A DNA stretch of 64,000 bases, taken from NCBI GenBank assembly GCA_945874895.1, contig CAMCIC010000001.1:62001-126000 (forward strand), read 5' to 3'. Source of the stretch: Akkermansia muciniphila. GTDB lineage: Bacteria > Verrucomicrobiota > Verrucomicrobiia > Verrucomicrobiales > Akkermansiaceae. Under the pieces are notes generated by a model. It saw nothing but the letters and a program-made list of their open reading frames with translations. It made no database searches and was not told where the DNA came from. A program made the position numbers and the translations under genes. Shown piece after piece: positions 54,859 to 62,957 of this stretch (positions are counted from its first letter, which is position 1; every line of letters starts with the position of its first letter).

Positions 54859-55344
54859 ATGTCTACCGACCCCTTACTGGAACTGCTCCGTTCCAAAGCC
54901 CGACACTCTCACGAGGAGCTCGCCGAATTGCTCGCGATGAGCGAAGCGGAAGTGCGGGCAAAGATCGCAGCTTGGGAAAAGAACGGCACCATCCTCGGAT
55001 ACCACGCCGTCGTCCATGGCGAACGCGCGGGCGATGTGAACGTCCAGGCTTTTATCGAAGTCAAAGTCACACCTGAGCGCGGTGGCGGCTTCGATCGATT
55101 GGCCATGCGCATCGCTCGATTCGACCAAGTCGTTTCATGCTATCTCGCCAGTGGTGGATATGATCTGATGGTTGTGGTGGAAGGCGGAGATCTTCGCGAG
55201 GTGGCCCGCTTCGTTTCCGAGCGCCTCAGCACTCTCGACGGCGTACTTTCCACTGCCACCCACTTCCTCCTCAAAACCTACAAACAAAACGGTTTCCCAT
55301 TCGAAGATGAAGGCTCCATGGAGCGCTTGGCTGTCGCCCCGTGA
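54859..55344 (+). CDS. Lrp/AsnC-family transcriptional regulator
   Basis: A 161-residue regulator with an N-terminal HTH (LLRSKARHSHEELAELLAMS EAEVRAKIAAWEKNG in two parts, residues about 8-45) and a C-terminal RAM/AsnC ligand domain (AFIEVKVTPERGGGFDRLAM through GGYDLMVVVEGGDLREVARFVSERL). It likely senses an amino acid and may regulate the aminotransferase 27 bp downstream. ATG 54859 is chosen; an upstream TTG is in frame but adds only five residues. Confidence 0.9.
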   Translation: MSTDPLLELLRSKARHSHEELAELLAMSEAEVRAKIAAWEKNGTILGYHAVVHGERAGDVNVQAFIEVKVTPERGGGFDRLAMRIARFDQVVSCYLASGGYDLMVVVEGGDLREVARFVSERLSTLDGVLSTATHFLLKTYKQNGFPFEDEGSMERLAVAP

Positions 55345-55371
55345 TCAATATTTTGCTAGAAACACTTTTTT

Positions 55372-56538
55372 ATGGATTATTCCTCGATCATCGCCAAGCA
55401 CATCGCTTCGATCCCGCGTTCGGGCATTCGTGATTTTTTTGAATTGGTGCAGGGGCGTGACGACGTCATTTCCCTGGGAGTCGGTGAGCCTGACTTCGCC
55501 ACTCCCTGGCACATCCGCGAAGCGGCGATTTATTCGCTGGAAAAAGGTCAAACCAGTTACACTTCCAACCTGGGATTGCTATCGTTGCGCAAATCCATCG
55601 CGAAGTATGTCAGTCGCTTTTTTCACGTGGATTACGTGGCGGAAAAGGAAATCCTCGTTACTGTAGGCGTCAGTGAAGCCATCGATCTCGCACTGAGGGC
55701 GCTGCTCAATCCGGGCGACGAAGTGATTTATCACGAGCCCTGCTATGTTTCCTACAACCCGAGCATCGTCATGGCATATGGCAAGCCAGTGACCGTCGTG
55801 ACCAAAAAAGAAGACGGGTTTTCTTTGAAACCCGAGGCCGTCGCAGCCGCGATCACTCCACGCACGCGCTTGCTGATGTTGAATTTCCCCACCAACCCCA
55901 CTGGAGCCTGCGCCACGCGCGAGGATCTGGAAGGCATCGCGAAGTTGTGCATCGAACACGACATCATCGTGATGACCGATGAAATCTACAGCGAACTGCG
56001 CTACGATGGAGAGGAACATCTCAGCATCGCAGCGCTACCAGGCATGCGCGAACGAACGATTCTTCTGCACGGATTCTCCAAAGCCTTTGCCATGACGGGA
56101 TTTCGCCTCGGGTATGCCTGCGCGCCGCAACCGATCATCGAGGCGATGATGAAGATTCACCAATACGCCATGCTGTGCGCTCCCATCATGAGTCAAAATG
56201 CCGCGATCGAGGCTCTCGAAAACGGCACACCAGCGATGGAAAAAATGCGTGACAGCTACCACCAGCGCCGCGACTACGTTGTAAAGCGACTCAACGAAAT
56301 GGGCATTGATTGTCACACGCCCGGCGGGGCTTTTTATGTGTTTCCAGACATCCGTAAGTTTGGACTAAGCAGCAAAGAGTTCGCCATGAAATTGTTAGAG
56401 CAGGAAAGCGTCGCCGCCGTGCCCGGCACGGCCTTCGGTGAGAGCGGCGAAGGCTTCCTTCGCTGCTGTTATGCCACGGGATTCGATGATTTAAAAGTGG
56501 CCATGGATAAGCTCGAGCGATTCATCGCGAAGTTGTAA
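55372..56538 (+). CDS. PLP-dependent class I/II aminotransferase
   Basis: A 388-residue fold-type I aminotransferase. Features include SLGVGEPDFATPWHIREAA (36-54), the substrate/PLP motif NFPTNPTGA, and the Schiff-base Lys in HGFSKAFAMTGFRLGYAC. This matches aspartate/aromatic or alanine-type transaminases with the N-terminal VGEPDF signature. The exact amino acid is not predictable. It is preceded by an Lrp-type regulator and followed 4 bp later by the CAAX-protease gene. Confidence 0.92.
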   Translation: MDYSSIIAKHIASIPRSGIRDFFELVQGRDDVISLGVGEPDFATPWHIREAAIYSLEKGQTSYTSNLGLLSLRKSIAKYVSRFFHVDYVAEKEILVTVGVSEAIDLALRALLNPGDEVIYHEPCYVSYNPSIVMAYGKPVTVVTKKEDGFSLKPEAVAAAITPRTRLLMLNFPTNPTGACATREDLEGIAKLCIEHDIIVMTDEIYSELRYDGEEHLSIAALPGMRERTILLHGFSKAFAMTGFRLGYACAPQPIIEAMMKIHQYAMLCAPIMSQNAAIEALENGTPAMEKMRDSYHQRRDYVVKRLNEMGIDCHTPGGAFYVFPDIRKFGLSSKEFAMKLLEQESVAAVPGTAFGESGEGFLRCCYATGFDDLKVAMDKLERFIAKL

Positions 56539-56542
56539 AGTC

Positions 56543-57319
56543 ATGAAGTCTGTTGCTGAGCCATGGCGATGCAGCGATCCGCGAGGCTGGGTTAGGGCCC
56601 ACGTGATGCCTTTCGTCTGGTTCATGGGTCTGCTGATGCTCTTACAATGGGTCGGTGAATGGATCGAGTGGGATCATCCCGCAGCTCCATGGTGGCGCCG
56701 TTGGCCTGAACAATGGGGCTACCCCATTCAAACGGTTTTCTGCTTGTTCTATCTGATCAAGCGCTGGCGCTATTACGAATTTGACTGGAATGCGCGCTGG
56801 TGCGGCGTAGGAGTCTTGATGGGTGCGGCAGGTATCGCGATCTGGCTGCTCCCGACGACACTCTACGATCACTGGCAGTTCGCGGGAGAGACGAGCGGTT
56901 GGATGAAGTGGTGCGGGATTCAGCAACGCAACGAAGGATTCAATCCTGCGGTCTTTGGTCATCCGCTCGCCTATGGTTTTTCTCTCGTCACACGGTTTGT
57001 GAGAGCTGCCGTGGTGGTGGCTCTGATCGAGGAGATTTTCTGGCGCGGTTTTCTTATGCGTTTTCTTGCTGATCGAGACGGCGATTACTGGAAGCTACCC
57101 TTCGGCTATCACACTTGGCTGGGATTCGCGGGCAGCACCCTGGCCTTTATGCTGGCACACGCCCCCGTGGATTATGCTGCCGCTTTGATCTACGGCGCGA
57201 TGGCATACTTCCTCAGTGTTTGGAGCAAAAACCTAGGCGCCTGCGTGATCATGCATGCCACCGCGAATTTCCTGATGGGATGTTACATCATGAACTATGG
57301 CAAATACGGACTATGGTGA
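56543..57319 (+). CDS. CPBP/CAAX-type intramembrane protease (exosortase-associated type)
   Basis: A 258-residue membrane protein with about seven hydrophobic segments. The CPBP motifs are present: EEIFWR (E163/E164 and R168), H206 in FMLAHAPVD, and HATAN (H238, N242). The overall layout is closest to CAAX prenyl protease-related proteins linked to PEP-CTERM/exosortase systems. No exosortase or PEP-CTERM protein is in the window. It is 110 bp before the tRNA gene that bears the integrated element. Confidence 0.82.
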   Translation: MKSVAEPWRCSDPRGWVRAHVMPFVWFMGLLMLLQWVGEWIEWDHPAAPWWRRWPEQWGYPIQTVFCLFYLIKRWRYYEFDWNARWCGVGVLMGAAGIAIWLLPTTLYDHWQFAGETSGWMKWCGIQQRNEGFNPAVFGHPLAYGFSLVTRFVRAAVVVALIEEIFWRGFLMRFLADRDGDYWKLPFGYHTWLGFAGSTLAFMLAHAPVDYAAALIYGAMAYFLSVWSKNLGACVIMHATANFLMGCYIMNYGKYGLW

Positions 57320-57429
57320 AATGATCGCAAAATACTTGGATTTTTTTCATGCAAAAAATACGATCCATCAAAAAAATCACTTCGTTGGATTTGGTAGACG
57401 CAAGACTGACGCTTGGCTTTTTCGTAAAG

Positions 57430-57502
<73 letters not shown>

Positions 57503-57534
57503 TTTAAAGGAAATTCGACTTTGACCTTGCCAAA

Positions 57535-57555
57535 TGCATCCCCTCGGTGCATCCC
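57535..57555 (+). repeat. Paired TGCATCCC sites inside the left end
   Basis: Two copies, TGCATCCC at 57535-57542 and 57548-57555, 13 bp apart, sit between the att core and the integrase start. The same heptamer is repeated inside the other end, which fits arm-type integrase or excisionase sites. Confidence 0.6.
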
Positions 57556-57579
57556 TTGGGCGCAACAAAATAAAACGCT

Positions 57580-58635
57580 ATGCAACAAAAAGCGCAATTT
57601 ACTAAGTCCAAGGTTCCCTGTTTGTTTCTGCATCGTGGCGGGACATACTACGCATCGGTGAAGGTATCGGGCAAGACAATTCGTCGCTCCCTTGAAACGT
57701 CCGATTACAATACAGCAAAGAACAGACTCGACGGCGTAGTCTCAGAAATCCGTGGGGCAAGTAATGCATCTCAGGCATCAACATTCGGCGTTGCAATCCA
57801 TGCCGAAGCAGATCGGGAAGATCCATCGATCAAGGCGACCACCCGCCACTACTACAAGCAAATCGCCATTGCCCTGCACAAAGTGGCGGCATCCATGCCA
57901 GTGGATACTATGGGGCTGAGCATCGCCAAGATCACCATGGCGGAACTTAGGAATCTCATGGACAAATTTGCGGCGACCACAGCACCGACCAGATACAACG
58001 GCGCGCTAGCTTTACTCCGCCGTGTCTATGAGCGCGCCATCGAAGCCGGATTCGTTGCCAACAACCTGCCGCTAGGACTGAAACGCATTAAGCCGAAAAA
58101 GATCAAGCACGACCTCCCCACAGCATCAGTATTTGCCAGCATCGTGGCGGACATACTCGCACAGAAAAAATCTCACTCGAAAGCTACAGCCGCCGCCGTG
58201 GAACTAATGGCTTACACCGGACTGAGAATCTCCGAAGCTCAATCTCTGCAATGGCGGGACATAAAAGACGACCACCTTGTCATTAAAACGGCAAAAAATG
58301 ATGACTTTCGCCAAGTCCCCCTCATCCCCGCCACCATTGCCCTGCTAGACCGCCTCAGGGATTCAGGCATCCCCACAGGGGCAAATGATCCTGTAATGCT
58401 GATCAAGTCCCCTAGAATCGCTCTGGCGGGATCCTGTGAGCGACTAGGCATCGACCACCTGCGCGTGCATGATCTCCGGCACATCTTCGCCACGAGATGT
58501 ATCGAATCAGGCGTCGACCTCCCCACGCTGGCATCATGGATGGGTCACAAGGACGGAGGAGTCCTCTGCGCGCAGGTCTATGGGCATATATGCAAAAAAC
58601 ATTCCTCAAAAATGGCGGCGAAAGTCTCCGCATGA
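57580..58635 (+). CDS. int: Tyrosine recombinase/integrase
   Basis: A 351-residue site-specific recombinase. The N-terminal arm-binding/AP2-like part begins LFLHRGGTYYASVKVSGK (about 15-32), followed by a core-binding helical domain. The catalytic residues are R216 (TGLRISEA), H297 and R300 (HDLRH), H323 (MGHKDG) and Y334 (QVYGHI). It faces away from the tRNA gene, 77 bp beyond the att repeat, and would catalyse integration and excision at the 40-bp core. Confidence 0.93.
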   Translation: MQQKAQFTKSKVPCLFLHRGGTYYASVKVSGKTIRRSLETSDYNTAKNRLDGVVSEIRGASNASQASTFGVAIHAEADREDPSIKATTRHYYKQIAIALHKVAASMPVDTMGLSIAKITMAELRNLMDKFAATTAPTRYNGALALLRRVYERAIEAGFVANNLPLGLKRIKPKKIKHDLPTASVFASIVADILAQKKSHSKATAAAVELMAYTGLRISEAQSLQWRDIKDDHLVIKTAKNDDFRQVPLIPATIALLDRLRDSGIPTGANDPVMLIKSPRIALAGSCERLGIDHLRVHDLRHIFATRCIESGVDLPTLASWMGHKDGGVLCAQVYGHICKKHSSKMAAKVSA

Positions 58636-58660
58636 AAATCGAACTCGCATCAAAAGTATC

Positions 58661-59320
58661 ATGAGCGCGAAAAGTGAAATTGCTAAAATCAAATATCACG
58701 GAATCACTCTCGAGGTTGATCCAGATCAAAACTGGTTAGATCTTAAATCTTTACCGATTGAAGATCAGAGAAACCAAGTTCTTACCGACCTACATTTTCT
58801 CATTCACCTAGGCACCATCGATTTGCCTTATTCGATCAAAACGCGTTTTTTTGACTACTTCACAAAACCCGAGTGCAATCATTCGCGGGAGGTTGCCAAG
58901 TGGGGCATAGTTGAATCAAATTACTCAAACGAGGCACATTTAGTTGAATCCGCATTGAAATTTTCGCATGATCGAAAGTCTGGCAAAATTCAAAGTCAAG
59001 ATGCGTTTTTCAGATCTACCGCATCGCTGGCTTTAGAAATCACCGAAATCATTGAAAAGCGAGATGTGGCGGCATTACGGCGCATCATCTCCATCATTGA
59101 AAATAAAGGCATTCCCGAAGGATCAAGGGGTGGTGTGGGATCAGAGGATGGTTACATGTTAGAAAAGTTTTGCGATCTTCATCTTGCGACCAGATCCCTA
59201 CCAACAAAAAAAGCATTACGCGATGCGTGCGGACTTGGCGCAAGAGAAGATGAAAAAATGGCATCAAAAAGAATGGATAAACTTGGTCTTAAAGGTCTAC
59301 CGACAGAACCCGAAATATGA
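58661..59320 (+). CDS. Unknown 219-residue protein, candidate cargo
   Basis: No family is recognised. It has an acidic, Ile/Lys-rich N-terminal half (KIKYHGITLEVDPDQNWLDL; LIHLGTIDLPYSIKTRFFDY) and a helical second half (SLALEITEIIEKRDVAALRR) ending in a Lys-rich tail. Codon use is more A+T-rich than its neighbours, a sign of separate origin. ATG 58661 is chosen; the frame is open upstream but overlaps the integrase. It stands where satellites and islands often carry defence or superinfection genes, but nothing in it proves such a role. Confidence 0.65.
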   Translation: MSAKSEIAKIKYHGITLEVDPDQNWLDLKSLPIEDQRNQVLTDLHFLIHLGTIDLPYSIKTRFFDYFTKPECNHSREVAKWGIVESNYSNEAHLVESALKFSHDRKSGKIQSQDAFFRSTASLALEITEIIEKRDVAALRRIISIIENKGIPEGSRGGVGSEDGYMLEKFCDLHLATRSLPTKKALRDACGLGAREDEKMASKRMDKLGLKGLPTEPEI

Positions 59321-59350
59321 TTTTTCGGGGGGGTCTTGCTGACCGATACA

Positions 59351-59368
59351 ACGCGCGACGATGCGCGT
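59351..59368. promoter_or_regulatory. Dyad abutting the excisionase-like start
   Basis: ACGCGC-GACGAT-GCGCGT is a 6-bp-arm inverted repeat ending one base before ATG 59369. It could be an operator for the HTH protein or a hairpin that limits its translation. Confidence 0.4.
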
Positions 59369-59572
59369 ATGTCCTCGACATTAGCTAACAAAACGCAACG
59401 TGCCGCTTACTCATTCAGTGAGGCGGCAAAACTATTCGGAAAAGATCGGACGTGGGTGTATCGCCACGTTAAGGAAGGCAGGATTCGCGTGATTCGTGGA
59501 TTCGGTGCAATGCTCATTCCTGCATCAGAGATCGAACGTATTTGCGAGGGGGGCGCGAAGGTAAGAGCATGA
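59369..59572 (+). CDS. Small HTH (excisionase/MerR-like) protein
   Basis: A 67-residue winged-HTH protein: YSFSEAAKLFGKDRTWVYRH forms the HTH, then VKEGRIRVIRGFGAMLIPAS with the recognition wing. The pattern is shared by Xis/AlpA directionality factors and MerR-type regulators. It is the likely partner of the integrase and repressor of the downstream genes. ATG 59369 is chosen; an upstream TTG is possible. Its stop overlaps the primase start by 4 bp. Confidence 0.78.
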   Translation: MSSTLANKTQRAAYSFSEAAKLFGKDRTWVYRHVKEGRIRVIRGFGAMLIPASEIERICEGGAKVRA

Positions 59573-60405
59573 CCGCGACCATCTTACCGCCTGAGCATGG
59601 CATCCATACGTTCCTACCCTCAGCAGCGCGCAAATGCCGTTTGCAGGGCATGACAGCACAAGAGACGATCAATCACCTTGCGTCTCTCAGCTATCGCAGG
59701 AAGGTGCCACAGAGCGAAATCACGCAAGCCGTGAATCTCGTTTTCGGCACCGAGTTGACCAGCACCGACCGACCACAGGAAACCAAGCCGCAAGCATGGC
59801 TGAAAACTGCCACCGAGCGAATCCATGCAGAATGGAAAACGACCGAGCAAGACCTAGTGGAAATCTCAGACGTTCACCCGTCCGACATTGACCAGCGCGC
59901 TTTGATCGAATGTCTATTTCCTGACAATGGCGCGCTTGTGTGCATTGGCACCGCATTCAATCGCTTCACCACGGCACCACTGGCAGAGCATGAGAATCTG
60001 TCTCACGGGCAATTCATCGTGCCTTGTTACATGACAGCGCGCCAAGGCATCACCACCGAGGGCAAGCCGTCATGCCGTGCCTTGTCGAATACAGGCGAGC
60101 GGCGTTTCATTGTCTTAGACTTTGACTCACCACCGCCCGAGCATCATGCAAGCATCATTCGTTGGCTGATGGGAACCCGTGCGCCCGTGCTGGTCATCAA
60201 ATCAGGCGGGAAATCGCTTCACGCTTGGTATGGCACCGAGGGGCAAGAGCGAGATGCGAAATTCTGGCATCTGGCAATCGCAGCGGGAGCCGATCCCGCT
60301 ATCCAGCGAAACCGAGGGCAAGCCGTGCGTTTGCCAATGGGGCAACGGGACAACGGGAACGTGCAAGGCGTTTTGTATTTCAACCCTAACGCATTGCCAG
60401 CATGA
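59569..60405 (+). CDS. Primase-like (archaeo-eukaryotic primase fold) replication protein
   Basis: A 278-residue protein that probably primes replication of the element. AEP-type motifs are visible: hDhD in FIVLDFDSPPP (D184, D186) and sxH in KSGGKSLHAWYG (S216, H218). A basic loop (QAVRLPMGQRDNG) follows, then a strand (VLYFNPNA) as in phage primases. The N-terminal 110 residues are variable. Start ATG 59569 overlaps the HTH stop; its end overlaps the helicase start (ATGA), so three proteins are translated in series. Confidence 0.7.
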   Translation: MTATILPPEHGIHTFLPSAARKCRLQGMTAQETINHLASLSYRRKVPQSEITQAVNLVFGTELTSTDRPQETKPQAWLKTATERIHAEWKTTEQDLVEISDVHPSDIDQRALIECLFPDNGALVCIGTAFNRFTTAPLAEHENLSHGQFIVPCYMTARQGITTEGKPSCRALSNTGERRFIVLDFDSPPPEHHASIIRWLMGTRAPVLVIKSGGKSLHAWYGTEGQERDAKFWHLAIAAGADPAIQRNRGQAVRLPMGQRDNGNVQGVLYFNPNALPA

Positions 60406-61802
60406 ACCAGACAGAAACAATCGAAGAAAAAGCGATGGATGAACTGCTAAAAAAAGGCGGCGACCTCATTCATTACCCTAACGATGATTCTGGAAATGCC
60501 GAGCGATTTCACGCGATTCACGGCGCGGATTTCAGGTATCACCGAGACTCAGGGACATGGCTACGATGGAACGGCATACGCTGGATTTCTGGCAATGATG
60601 AAGTGATTCAAGCATTCATCACAACCATGCGCAAACTGGCAATGCAGGCGGGGAATCATCACGACATAAACACGGGCAAGGACGTTTCGCGACATGCTTT
60701 CAAATCATGCGACTTGCACAAGGTGAAAGCAGGCATTGAACTTGCGCGCAGCATCCCGAGCGTGTCAGTCACATCAGAAATGCTCGATCATGATACAATG
60801 CTTGTTTGCGCTCAAAATGCCGTGATTGACCTACGCACAGGAAAAGAGATACCCGCAGACCGTGGGCAACTCATCACAAAGCAGATAGGCACCACCTACG
60901 ACCCGCAGGCGCAATGCCCTTTGTGGTTGGCGTTTCTCGATACCGTCACAGGCGGTGACAAGGAATTGATCGACTTCCTACAAGCCGCCATTGGCTACAC
61001 GCTGACAGGCAAGACAAGCGAGCAATGCTTGTTTTTTCTCTATGGCAGAGGGCAAAACGGGAAAGGCGTTTTCATTGGCACCATCGAAGTTTTGCTTGGC
61101 GACTACTCACAGACCGCACCCGAAAGTTTGTTTGTGGTGAATAAGAACGGCGGGGGCATCCCTAACGACTTAGCGCGCCTTGTCGGTTGCCGTTTATCCG
61201 TAGCGGCTGAACTCGATGAAGGGGCATCATTTGCAGAGTCTCGCCTAAAGTCTCTCACTGGCAGCGATACCATCACGGCGCGCTTTCTTCACAAGGAATA
61301 CTTCGATTTTGCGCCGTCCCACAAGTTCTGGATTTCAGGCAACCACAAGCCTGCGATCAAGGGAACCGACATGGGAATTTGGCGCAGGATTCGATTGATA
61401 CCGTTCACGGTGACAATTCCCGAGGAAAAGAAAGACAAGCGACTTGCTGAAAAACTCAAAGCGGAAATGCCAGGCATTTTGAACTGGGCAATCGCTGGTT
61501 GTTTGCGCTGGCAGTCCGAAGGATTGCGCGTGCCATCATGTGTGAAAGCAGCGACAGAGGAATACCGAGCCGCCGAGGACGTGGTGGGGCAATTCATCAG
61601 CGAAGCGACACGACCAGACGGGGAAACCACGAAGTCAGACCTTTACACTCATTACCTAGCATGGTGCGACAAGTGCGGGATCCGTAGCAGACTCACAAGC
61701 CGCAAGTTCAATGATCGAATCAGCGAGCGCGGGGGATACGAGGAAATTCGAACGAACACGGCGCGCAGTTGGCGCGGAATCTCAGCAATGCCTCTCTGGT
61801 AA
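60402..61802 (+). CDS. Phage/plasmid SF3 helicase (D5/P4-type)
   Basis: A 466-residue protein. A D5_N-like domain lies around residues 100-200. The SF3 helicase core follows: Walker A GRGQNGKG (215-222), Walker B AAELDEG (268-274), and sensor motif C HKFWISGNHKPAI (307-319, N314), then arginines in GIWRRIRLIPF. A C-terminal winged-helix part follows (DLYTHYLAWCDKCGIRS). Together with the primase it forms the replication module; in P4 phage these functions are fused in one protein. Confidence 0.9.
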   Translation: MNQTETIEEKAMDELLKKGGDLIHYPNDDSGNAERFHAIHGADFRYHRDSGTWLRWNGIRWISGNDEVIQAFITTMRKLAMQAGNHHDINTGKDVSRHAFKSCDLHKVKAGIELARSIPSVSVTSEMLDHDTMLVCAQNAVIDLRTGKEIPADRGQLITKQIGTTYDPQAQCPLWLAFLDTVTGGDKELIDFLQAAIGYTLTGKTSEQCLFFLYGRGQNGKGVFIGTIEVLLGDYSQTAPESLFVVNKNGGGIPNDLARLVGCRLSVAAELDEGASFAESRLKSLTGSDTITARFLHKEYFDFAPSHKFWISGNHKPAIKGTDMGIWRRIRLIPFTVTIPEEKKDKRLAEKLKAEMPGILNWAIAGCLRWQSEGLRVPSCVKAATEEYRAAEDVVGQFISEATRPDGETTKSDLYTHYLAWCDKCGIRSRLTSRKFNDRISERGGYEEIRTNTARSWRGISAMPLW

Positions 61803-61805
61803 AAA

Positions 61806-61905
61806 GTGACGCAAGTGACGCAATGACAGCTTTTCCCCCTTTTTTCTCTATACCCGCGCGTAAGGAAAAACATGGGAAATGCCCAAGTTGCGTCACTAGC
61901 GTCAC
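61806..61905. repeat. Iteron-like inverted pair of GTGACGCAA repeats
   Basis: Two direct copies of GTGACGCAA (61806-61814, 61815-61823) are mirrored by TTGCGTCAC (61888-61896) and TAGCGTCAC (61897-61905). The two 18-bp arms match at 17 of 18 positions and are 64 bp apart. Such arrays are typical of Rep/primase binding at plasmid-like origins. Confidence 0.6.
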
Positions 61906-61936
61906 AAATTCACATAATTCAAACGACCGTTTTACA

Positions 61937-62020
61937 ATGAACCCGACAACCATCATCACCCTTGCCCTTGCCTTGCGCTTCGTTTGCCATCTCATAGCCG
62001 CCATCCTGCGCACGCTTTGA
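61937..62020 (+). CDS. Possible 27-residue hydrophobic peptide
   Basis: MNPTTIITLALALRFVCHLI followed by AAILRTL reads as one membrane-spanning helix. No Shine-Dalgarno is seen, and such short frames occur by chance, so this is only a candidate small membrane peptide. Confidence 0.3.
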   Translation: MNPTTIITLALALRFVCHLIAAILRTL

Positions 62021-62235
62021 CGTTTGCGCACTGGTCACACTTCCGAGGGCGGAAACGCTCGCCACGGGGCGCACAGCGCAAGCATTGACCTCCCCCCACA
62101 TAAGGAATCTTTTTCTTTCCCAAAAAACTGAGCGGGCTGCGTCTCGCGTAGAGTGTAAGTGCAACAAATTTTCAATAATGACGCAAAATCGCACAAATCG
62201 AAAAATCACAAAAAAGGCGTTGACATAAGAACACG

Positions 62236-62499
62236 ATGCTCAAAATCGAACGAATGAACGCGCAAGCACCATACCCTATTATGCAGGCATCAGTGGGCAA
62301 AATCGCTATTTGTTACGGCATCGCAGAAAGCGCATTGCGTCAAATTGCCAAGCGTCATTCGTTAGACTACCACGACTTTTACCGAGCCGAGAAAGTAGCC
62401 GCTGCGGTAGTCTCAGCACCTTACAATACCGCAACAAAACGCCTGCTATCGAATCCCGAAATCGTTAGAACCATTCAAAACAGAATCAACGCACTATGA
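62236..62499 (+). CDS. Small unknown protein (possible HTH)
   Basis: The 87-residue protein contains KIAICYGIAESALRQIAKRH, which could be an HTH, then a helical C-terminus (SNPEIVRTIQNRINAL). No family is recognised. Its stop codon overlaps the next gene by 4 bp (ATGA). Confidence 0.55.
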   Translation: MLKIERMNAQAPYPIMQASVGKIAICYGIAESALRQIAKRHSLDYHDFYRAEKVAAAVVSAPYNTATKRLLSNPEIVRTIQNRINAL

Positions 62500-62954
62500 G
62501 CCACAACCGCACAAAAATTCTCGCCGCCATCGCTGAAGCGCAAGCCATTCAAGCCGGAACTGTCACCAATCGCACCAAGCCATCAGTGGTCGCGACCGCT
62601 GGCAATAGCCTGTTCGGTAATACATCCGAACTCCGGGGCATTATCGCACAAATCCGCACCATCGAAGCCAGCAACCCCGCGCTGGCAAAATTTCCACAGC
62701 CCAAGAAGCTCAACACTAACAATCCCTATTGCAAAAAAAAGGACGTTATCGAAGCAAGCGCACATCTCGCCAAGCTTCAGGGACAAGCACCACGCACGGC
62801 ACCACGCACGGCACCCACAAGTCGCGCCACGGCACCCGTAGCCGCTCGTCCTGCTATCGCTCAGACTCTACGCGCAAAAATCAACAGTGAACCATCCGCC
62901 GCCAAGCGTCAGGCATTGCGCCTTCAAAACTGGCAAAAACTTACCACCAAGTAA
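62496..62954 (+). CDS. Unknown protein with Ala/Pro-rich repeats
   Basis: A 152-residue protein with an N-terminal helical part, a low-complexity stretch (QAPRTAPRTAPTSRATAPV) containing two tandem 12-bp DNA repeats, and a basic C-terminus (KRQALRLQNWQKLTTK). No family is recognised. It starts inside the stop codon of the previous gene and ends 3 bp before the next. Confidence 0.55.
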   Translation: MSHNRTKILAAIAEAQAIQAGTVTNRTKPSVVATAGNSLFGNTSELRGIIAQIRTIEASNPALAKFPQPKKLNTNNPYCKKKDVIEASAHLAKLQGQAPRTAPRTAPTSRATAPVAARPAIAQTLRAKINSEPSAAKRQALRLQNWQKLTTK

Positions 62955-62957
62955 CTC

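Larger units (their letters stand above)
61803..62235. other. Non-coding replication-like region
   Basis: This 433-bp region follows the helicase gene. It contains the 18-bp inverted repeat at 61806-61905, a pyrimidine-rich stretch (61831-61848), a tiny ORF at 61937, and another TGACGCAA copy at 62179-62186. Its position right behind the helicase suggests an origin. No other gene is seen. Confidence 0.5.

Noticed and set aside
62219-62235. TTGACA before the 87-residue element gene, considered as a -35 box
   Set aside because: It lies only 11 bp before the ATG with no room for a -10 box and leader.
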